This document shows positions 54,785 to 64,000 of a stretch of 64,000 nt of DNA, in pieces. Position 1 is the stretch's first letter, and every line of letters starts with the position of its first letter. Below the pieces are notes generated by a model. The model saw only the letters and a program-made list of their open reading frames with translations, was not told where the DNA came from and made no database searches. This stretch comes from JACPNO01 sp963825405. GTDB lineage: Bacteria; Acidobacteriota; Terriglobia; Bryobacterales; Bryobacteraceae. Made by a program: the position numbers and the translations under genes. The stretch spans positions 62,001 to 126,000 of the forward strand of contig CAWGTB010000015.1 in the NCBI GenBank assembly GCA_963825405.1. The letters are read 5' to 3'.

Positions 54785-54883
54785 ATGAAAACCAAGACCA
54801 ATGTAAAAGCCGGGAAATTAGTGGACGTTGCCAGTCCAAAACTCTACCTGGTGTGTGCCAACGGCAAGCACATTACGCCGTAA
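54785..54883 (+). CDS. Short peptide 2 (32 aa), conserved-leader type
   Basis: A 32-residue frame starting MKTKTNVKAG as in peptide 1, with a longer variable middle (KLVDVASPKLYLV) and the end CANGKHITP. GAGAGG lies 9 bases upstream. The stop (TAATGA) is 14 bases before the convergent M20 peptidase stop. Identical ends with a diverged centre are the pattern of leader-plus-core peptides. A Cys is kept at the same place relative to NGKHI; peptide 1 has two. The spacing between the two starts is 125 bases. Confidence 0.6.
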   Translation: MKTKTNVKAGKLVDVASPKLYLVCANGKHITP

Positions 54884-54897
54884 TGAGCATCTGGTGG

Positions 54898-56317
54898 CTA
54901 TTTGACTGCGGCCACTTCCAGCACCGCGCGCCACAGGAATTCCGCCAGTTTCTCGAGGGACGTGACGGGCAGCCGCTCGTCATCCGAATGCGCGCCGCCC
55001 AGGCCGCTTTCTGCTTCGTCCACCAGAGGTCCGAAGCCGTAGGCTTGCACGCCGCGAACGCGCAGCGCCGACATATCGGTCGCGCCGGTCAGCATGGACG
55101 GCAGCGTGATCGCGCCGCTGTACATTTGCCGTTGCACTCGCTCGAGCGCGTGGAACATCTCGCTGTCGAGGCGTGAGGGCGGGCAGGCCGGGCGGCGTCC
55201 CACGCCGCGAGTCGATCACGTCCACCAACGGGTCCGCGATCACACGGCGAATCTCGGCCAGCAGCTTGTCGAAGTTCTCGTCCGGCAGGGCGCGCACGTC
55301 CAGAATGGCCTCGGCCTCGGCCGGAATCACGTTCATGCGGAAGCCGCCTTTGATCATGGTAGGAGTGATCGACGTGCGCAGCATAGAGTAGTGTCCCAAC
55401 TCATGCTGCGCGAAGTATTTCTCGATCTCGGCCTGCTTGGACTTGTCCCCCACATGGTTGTAGCGGTAGGCCTCTTCGGGCGGGCTGATGGTGGCCAGGC
55501 GCTCGAAATAGGTGCGCGTGGTGTCGTTCAACCGCGCCGGCGGCTGCCAGGCGCCGAACTTGGCTACCGCTGCGGCAAGATGGACGACGGCGTTATCCGG
55601 CCGGGGCCGCGACCCGTGTCCCGCCAGGCCGCGCGCCACTAATCGCAAGCCGCGCGGCACTTTCTCGGTGGTGGTGATCTCGACGAAACGCACTTTGCCG
55701 CCGCGCGCCGAAACGTATCCGCCCTCGGACAGCGCGAATTCCGCCTCGATCTCGCTCCAGTGATGCTCCACCATGTAGTCGATGCCCACGCGCGACGTGC
55801 CTTCTTCGCCGGATTCAGCCAGGAAAATCACATCGCGGTCGAGCTTCACGTGGTTGCGCTTGAGCAGCAGCAGCGTCATCAGGCACGCCGTCAGGTTGTC
55901 TTTGTCGTCCTGCGCGCCGCGCCCGTAGATGTAGCCGTTCTTGCGAATGGCCGCGAACGGGTCGACCGACCACTTGTCCCGCTGCACGCCGATCACGTCG
56001 GTGTGCGCCATGAGCAGCAGCGGCTTTTTCGCGCCGTTGCCTTTGAGCCGCGCCACCAGGTTGGCGCGATCCGGCTCGAGCGCGAACAATTGCGTGGCGA
56101 TGCCTTCGCGCTCCAGCACGGTTTTGAGATAGTGCGCGGCCTTGGTTTCGTTGCCCGGAGGATTGCTGGTATCGATGCGCAGCAGGCTGGTGTAGTGCTC
56201 GACGGTTTCGGCGGAGGTTTTGGCCCAATTGATCGGGTAGCGCTCTTCCCCGGCCCACAGCGCCGAGGCCATCAGGACAACGACAACCGGCAACAATCTA
56301 GAGCGGAATGTTGCCAT
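54898..56317 (-). CDS. M20-family metallopeptidase (secreted), one frameshift
   Basis: About 470 residues with signal MATFRSRLLPVVVVLMASAL. The M20 metal ligands are in order: LLMAHTDVIGV (His-x-Asp), GRGAQDDKDNL (bridging Asp), LAESGEEGTS (catalytic and ligand Glu), and a C-terminal His region. It hydrolyses dipeptides or acyl-amino acids. One extra base near 55200 breaks the frame between VDVIDSR and GRRPACPPSRLDSEMF. The ATG overlaps the 3' end of the carboxylase gene by 20 bases, so the two are co-transcribed. Confidence 0.87.
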
Positions 56318-57841
56318 GTTTCTTTCGCGGCATGGTGTCCACTTTGTTCTCGAGCATGCGTAGGCCTTGAATCACGCGCGGGCGGGTTTCGTGCGGCTCG
56401 ATGACATCGTCGACAAATCCGCGCTCCGCCGCGACGAACGGATTCGCGAAGCGCTCGCGGAACTCGGCGATCTTCTGCAGGCGCACGCGTCTCGCTATCG
56501 GCGGCGGCAGCGAGCTCGCGCCGGTAGACAATGTTCACCGCGCCCTCCGGCCCCATCACCGCGATCTCGGCGGTGGGATATGCCAGGTTGATATCGGTGC
56601 GCAGGTGCTTCGATCCCATGACGCAGTACGCCCCGCCGTACGCTTTGCGGGTGATGATGGTGATCTTGGGAACGGTGGCTTCCGCGTAGGCGTACAGCAG
56701 CTTGGCGCCGTGGCGGATGATGCCGCCGAATTCCTGTTCCGTGCCCGGCAGAAATCCGGGCACATCTTCGAAGGTCAGAATCGGAATATTGAACGCATCG
56801 CAAAACCGCACGAAGCGCGCGCCTTTCACTGACGAATTGATGTCCAGGCACCCGGCCAGGAACGCCGGCTGATTGGCCACGATGCCCACCGGCCGTCCGT
56901 CCATGCGCGCGAAACCGACCACGATGTTCTGCGCGTAGTGCTCATGCACCTCGAAAAAGTAGCCGTCGTCGACAACCCGCCGGATGACGTCCTTGATGTC
57001 GTAGGGCTGGTTGGATTCTTCCGGCACCAGGCGTATCGAGCTCCGGATCCATGCGGTCGACCGGGTCGGTGCAGGCCCGCCGCGGCGGATCGTCGCGATT
57101 GTTTTGCGGCAAAAAGCTGAGCAACTCGCGGATCGAGCGCAGGCATTCGGCGTCATCGTGAGAGACGAAATGGCCCACGCCGCTGATCGAGTTGTGGGTC
57201 ATGGACCCGCCCAGGCGCTCTTTGGTGACGTCTTCGTGGGTAACGGTCTTGATGACGTCCGGGCCGGTGACGAACATGTAACTGGTCTGTTCCACCATGA
57301 AGACGAAATCGGTAATGGCAGGCGAGTAGACGGCGCCGCCGGCGCAAGGGCCCATGATGGCCGAGATTTGCGGGATCACCCCGGAAGCCAGCGTGTTGCG
57401 CAGGAAAATATCCGCGTAACCGGCCAGCGACAGCACGCCTTCCTGAATGCGCGCGCCGCCGGAATCGTTGAGGCCGATGACTGGCGCGCCATTCTTGAGC
57501 GCCATGTCCATCACTTTGCAGATCTTCTGCGCGTTGGCTTCGGAAAGCGACCCGCCAAACACTGTGAAATCCTGGGCGAAGACGTATACCAGGCGTCCGT
57601 CGATGCGTCCGTAGCCGGTGATGAAGCCATCGCCGGGGACGGTCTGCGATTCCATGCCGAAATCACGGCCGCGATGGGTGACCAGCTTGTCCAGCTCCTC
57701 AAACGACTTTTCATCGAGCAGCAGTTCGATGCGCTCGCGGGCGGAAAGCTTGCCTTCCTGGTGCTGCCGCTGCTGGCGCGCCTCGCCTCCGCCCAACTCG
57801 GCGGCCGCGTGACGGCGGCGGACTTCTTCGAATCGGTTCAT
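56298..57841 (-). CDS. Acyl-CoA carboxylase beta subunit (propionyl-CoA/methylmalonyl-type carboxyltransferase), frameshifted
   Basis: About 513 residues. The N-terminal half has GKLSARERIELLLDE, GRLVYVFAQDFTVFGGSLSE, the acyl-CoA site DSGGARIQEGVLSLAGY, and GPCAGGAVYSPAITDF. The C-terminal half has VPGFLPGTEQEFGGIIRHGAKLLYAYAEATVPKI and RKAYGGAYCVMGSKHL, the carboxybiotin site. It transfers CO2 from biotin to propionyl- or acetyl-CoA. Extra bases near 57035 and 56515 split the frame. No biotin carboxylase gene adjoins in the window. It is divergent from the S46 peptidase gene. Confidence 0.9.
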
Positions 57842-57919
57842 GATTTGAATTCCTACTGTAGCGCATGCCTGCGCGGCCAGCGGAATGCTACCCTAAGTTA
57901 AAGAGGCCTGAGGATCCGA

Positions 57920-60012
57920 ATGAAACTCCGACGAAGCATCCCCCTGCTGGCTGTGTGCGCTCTGTGTCTGCCTTTGTCCCAAGCCGATGAAGGCATGTGG
58001 CTGTTCAACAATCCGCCCGCTCAAAGTGCTCAAGGACAAGTACAACTTTGAGCCTTCGCCGGCGTGGCTCGAGCACCTGCAGCAAGTCCTCGGTGCGCTT
58101 CAACAGCGGCGGCTCCGGATCCTTCGTTTCCGCCGACGGCCTGGTGATGACCAACCATCACGTCGGTGCCGATTGCCTGGCCGAAGATCAGCAGCAAGGA
58201 CAAGGACTACGTCAAGACCGGCTTCGACGCCCAGAGCCATGGCGACGAGCCGAAGTGCGTGGACCTCGAACTGAACGTCCTGATGAGCATCGAGGACGTG
58301 ACCGAGCGCGTGATGAGCGCCGTCAAGCCCGGCATGGATTCCGCCGCGGCCGAGAAAGCCCGCCGCGCGGCCATCAACAACATCGAGAAAGAATCGCCCG
58401 ACAAGACCGGCCTGCGCAGCGACGTGGTCACGCTTCTACAACGGCGGCCAGTATCATCTGTACCGCTACAAAAAGTACACCGACGTGCGCCTGGTGTTCG
58501 CTCCGCAAAAAGCGATCGCCTTCTTCGGCGGCGATCCCGACAATTTCGAATATCCGCGCTACGATCTGGATATCTGCTTCTTCCGCGTCTACGAGAACGA
58601 CAAGCCGGTGCACATCGAGCATTTCCTGAAGTGGAGCGAGGCGGGCGCGGCGGAAGGCGAGCTGATCTTCGTTTCCGGACATCCCGGCCGCACCGATCGT
58701 CTGGACACCGTGGCGCATCTGGAATATCAGCGCGACCATGTCAATCCGGACAGCCTGAATCTGCTGCGCCGCCGTGGAAGTGCTGCTGCAAGAGCTACGC
58801 CGACCGCAGCATCGAGAACGCCCGCCGCGCCGAAGACGATCTATTCGGCATCCAAAACAGCCGCAAGGCACGTCTGGGCATGCTGGCCGGCTTGCAGGAT
58901 CCCGCGATCATGGACAAGAAGCGCGCCGAAGAGAAGGCGCTGCGGGAAGCCGTCAACAAAGATCCCAAATTGAAGGCGGACTACGGCGACGCCTGGGATC
59001 AGGTAGCCGCCTCGCTCAAGACGCTGGTGAAGATTCGCGACGAATACAACCTGGTGGAGCGCGGCCGCGCGTTCAACAGCGACCTGTTCGACATCGCCCT
59101 CACGCTGGTGCGCCTGGCCGAGGAAGGCGCCAAGCCCAACGCCGAACGCCTGCGCGAATATTCCGACGCGGGCCTCGATTCGCTGAAGCTGCAGTTGTTT
59201 TCCGAAGCCCCGATCTACGACGACCTGGAGACGGTGAAGCTGGCCGATTCGCTGGGCATGATGATCGAGGTACTGGGCGCCGACAACGAAGTCTGGTGAA
59301 GAAGGTGCTGGCCGGCAAATCGCCTCGCGACCGCGCCGCGGAACTGATTCACGGCACCAAGCTCAAGGACGTCGCCGTTCGCAAACAACTGGCCGAAGGC
59401 GGCCTGAAGGCCATCGACGATTCGAACGATCCGATGATTCAGCTCGCGAAACTGGTCGATCCCGCCGGCGCGCCGCGTCCGCCAGACCTTCGAGCAGCAG
59501 GTGGATGAGCCGCAGCGCCAGGCCTACGCCAAGATCGCCAACGCCCGGTTCGCCGTTTACGGCGCGAGCGTCTATCCGGACGCGACGTTCACGCTGCGCC
59601 TGGCCTTCGGGCAGGTGAAGGGTTACTACGGAAGCGGGCCAGAAAGTTCCCTGGGCCACCACGCATCGGCGGCACCTACGCTCACGCCGAAATGCACGGC
59701 AACAAGGATCCGTTCGAGCTGCCCAAAGTTTGGAACGAGCGCAAGGGACAACTCAATCTCTCAACGCCATTCAACTTCGTCAGCACGGCCGACATCATCG
59801 GCGGCAATTCCGGCAGCCCGGTCGTGAACAAGCGCGGCGAGCTGGTCGGCATCATTTTCGACGGCAACATCCAGTCGCTGGTGCTGGATTACATTTACGA
59901 CGACCAGGAATCGCGGGCCGTGTCGGTGCATTCGGCCGGAATCATGGAAGCGCTGCGGAAAATCTACAAGGCCGACCGGCTGGTGACCGAGCTGACCGGG
60001 AAGAATCTTTAA
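57920..60012 (+). CDS. S46-family dipeptidyl-peptidase (DPP7/DPP11 type), frameshifted
   Basis: About 690 residues after repair. A signal peptide (MKLRRSIPLLAVCALCLPLSQA) is followed by DEGMWLFNNPP, the S46 mature start. Triad regions are GSGSFVSADGLVMTNHHVG (His), DPDNFEYPRYDLDICFFRVY (Asp) and IIGGNSGSPVVNKRGEL (Ser). These periplasmic enzymes remove dipeptides from peptides; DPP7 or DPP11 specificity depends on a residue near the Ser that I did not assign. About seven one-base insertions occur between 58015 and 59680; the last 320 bases are clean. Confidence 0.87.
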
Positions 60013-60013
60013 G

Positions 60014-60085
60014 AATTTCTCGCAGAGACGCAGAGAAAACCAAGAGGAAGATTCTTAAGTAATTCTCTGCGTCTCTGCGAGAAAT
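60014..60085. repeat. R1 dispersed palindromic repeat, copy D
   Basis: Arms AATTTCTCGCAGAGACGCAG and its reverse complement ending CTGCGAGAAAT flank 26 bases that contain GATTCTTAAG. It lies 2 bases after the S46 stop and ends 13 before the convergent hpnI stop. Confidence 0.9.
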
Positions 60086-60097
60086 GTGTTTGCCTGT

Positions 60098-61228
60098 TCA
60101 CTCTTTCACCTGAAAACGTCCGTCCGGCAGCAAGTTATAGCGCCTGCCGCGCCACTGAATCGTACTCCCGAAGAATCCCGCGATCCACACCAAAACGCTG
60201 AGCAGGTCCTGAATCGGGATCATCCACCAGCGTCGTCCGGAGGGGCCATCGTGCAATACCCATCCGGCCATCGTCGCGGCGGAAACGGCCCGCGCCACCA
60301 TGGCCAGTGCAGCGAGCGCCCACCAACCTGGACGGAACGCCAGCGCGGCCAGCGCCAGCGGCAGAGAATGCGTGAACACCTGCCCCACATAACCCGCCGG
60401 GCGCGACCGCCGCGTGCTGCGCGCCCAGCGCAGCCGATGGACCACGTTGGGCCAAAACGGCTGGCTGCCGATGCGATGCTCAATGAGTTCGCAGGAAAGC
60501 ACCACTGACTCACCGGACGCGGCCACCCGTTTTCCGAGCACGAAATCTTCCGCCAGATAATCTTTCAAGAGATCGAAGCCGCGAAGTTCTTCCAGCACCT
60601 TGCGGCGGACCGCGATCGTCGGCCCCAGAGCGAAATCCATTCCGTTGAGATAGCGCGCGGTGAGGACGCCAGCCAGGAATTCGGTGTTCAGGCCGACCGC
60701 TTCGAGCTGGCTCCAGAAACTTGCGCCCGCGACGGCGCGGTAGGGACAGGTCACCAAGCCGACCGAACGTTCCTGAAATTCGCGCGCCACGGTTTCCAAC
60801 AGCCGATCCGAAGCGCGGATGTCGCTATCGCTCATGACCAGAATGTCGTAGCGGGCGATTTTCACCATCGTCGCCAGCTTGAAAACCTTCGAGTTGGGGT
60901 AGGACGAGAGCCCGGTTACGATCAACTGCGCCGGGACAGTCGGGAATTCGCCCTTGAGTTTTTCGACGATGGCGACCGCCGGGTCATCGGCGTCCTGCAC
61001 GGCCAGCAGAATCTCGAATTCCCCATATTGCTGCGTGAAAAAACTGCGTAGGTTGTCTTCGAGGCCCTCGTCCACGCCCGACAGCGGCTTCAAAACGCTA
61101 ATGGGAATCATGCGTGCCAGAGACTTGGGCGCGGCCCGCAGATAGCTGCGGGCCGCCAGGATGGTCAGGCAGGCATAGACCACCGAACCGGCGACGAGAA
61201 TCAGCAGAATTGTGCTTGCTAGTTCCAA
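60098..61228 (-). CDS. hpnI: Hopanoid biosynthesis glycosyltransferase HpnI
   Basis: A 376-residue membrane glycosyltransferase of family 2/21 (ceramide-glucosyltransferase-like). An N-terminal helix precedes PISVLKPLSGVDEGLEDNLRSF; the metal motif is VMSDSDIRA; EDFVLGKRV and the RLRWARSTRRSRPAGYVGQ motif (the Q/R-x-x-R-W site) follow, then C-terminal helices. HpnI adds N-acetylglucosamine to bacteriohopanetetrol in making hopanoid side chains. No hpnH, hpnK or shc gene is in this window, so the hopanoid role rests on similarity alone; other lipid glucosylation is possible. Confidence 0.78.
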   Translation of the reverse strand: MELASTILLILVAGSVVYACLTILAARSYLRAAPKSLARMIPISVLKPLSGVDEGLEDNLRSFFTQQYGEFEILLAVQDADDPAVAIVEKLKGEFPTVPAQLIVTGLSSYPNSKVFKLATMVKIARYDILVMSDSDIRASDRLLETVAREFQERSVGLVTCPYRAVAGASFWSQLEAVGLNTEFLAGVLTARYLNGMDFALGPTIAVRRKVLEELRGFDLLKDYLAEDFVLGKRVAASGESVVLSCELIEHRIGSQPFWPNVVHRLRWARSTRRSRPAGYVGQVFTHSLPLALAALAFRPGWWALAALAMVARAVSAATMAGWVLHDGPSGRRWWMIPIQDLLSVLVWIAGFFGSTIQWRGRRYNLLPDGRFQVKE

Positions 61229-61250
61229 AATTTAAGGTTAGCGCAATGAG

Positions 61251-64000
<2,750 letters not shown>

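Noticed and set aside
54602..54883. 93-codon frame that includes short peptide 2
   Set aside because: The upstream part runs through peptide 1 in another frame and lacks a ribosome-binding site; the duplicated ATG with its own GAGAGG supports the short version.

Overview
The window looks like chromosome from an acidobacterium of the Solibacter/Bryobacter type (Acidobacteriota, probably Bryobacterales). The grounds are family content: the N-terminus of an ADOP-type ABC permease at the left edge, a DUF1501 plus PSCyt1/DUF1549/DUF1553 pair, DUF1080 and Gfo/Idh/MocA secreted enzymes, FG-GAP proteins, a VWFA-related protein, HpnI (hopanoids), fused AroDE and high G+C. The lineage is inferred from families, not from a marker gene.

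Left part (0.2-10.7 kb): a co-directional, largely ATGA-overlapping gene set that reads as CoA-dependent catabolism of an indolic or aminoaromatic acid: a cyclase/amidohydrolase, a two-subunit indolepyruvate-type ferredoxin oxidoreductase, a two-domain 2-aminobenzoyl-CoA/salicylyl-CoA monooxygenase-reductase, an SDR, a MarR regulator, an enoyl-CoA hydratase, an acyl-CoA dehydrogenase and a RidA protein. 10.7-15.4 kb holds secreted proteins (YVTN propeller, LamG/DUF1080-like, a TPR-DUF900 hydrolase fusion, DUF1223). 15.4-17.65 kb holds a GMC oxidoreductase with its small subunit.

17.66-19.1 kb: tRNA-Leu(CAA) followed by a 1.3 kb lower-G+C insert that ends in a second copy of the 5' half of the same tRNA plus its flank, i.e. 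a small tRNA-anchored island. 19-34.6 kb: SBP56 with a membrane protein, a PH-domain protein, the PSCyt1/DUF1501 operon, CPBP protease, DUF1080, Gfo/Idh/MocA and a divergent FG-GAP pair, a TgpA-type transglutaminase, and an amidase with a tiny leader gene. 34.6-42 kb: aroDE, deoC and a complete Tol-Pal operon (tolQ-R-A-B-pal-cpoB). 42-52.8 kb: cyclophilin, a CGNR regulator facing an EamA exporter across a long dyad, GNAT, recN, recG, an oxidoreductase, fabI, doxX, guaA. 52.8-64 kb: S41, M20 and S46 proteases, acyl-CoA carboxylase beta, HpnI, a VWA protein and the first 614 codons of selB, which runs off the right edge. Between the S41 and M20 protease genes sit two tandem short genes (29 and 32 aa) with an identical 10-residue N-terminus and a shared C-terminal motif; they are the best candidate here for an undescribed system.

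Quality caveat: many genes (about 1.2-6.45, 15.5-17.6, 19.2-21 and 52-59.7 kb) carry frameshifts. Every one whose direction I could work out is a net one-base insertion, and they cluster tightly while neighbouring tens of kb are clean. I read this as uncorrected sequence in those patches rather than gene decay, and annotate each such gene across its full span. No intergenic gap exceeds about 300 bases; the largest (54449-54659) is described under its sites. Two dispersed repeat families (R1, R2) occupy intergenic spaces.
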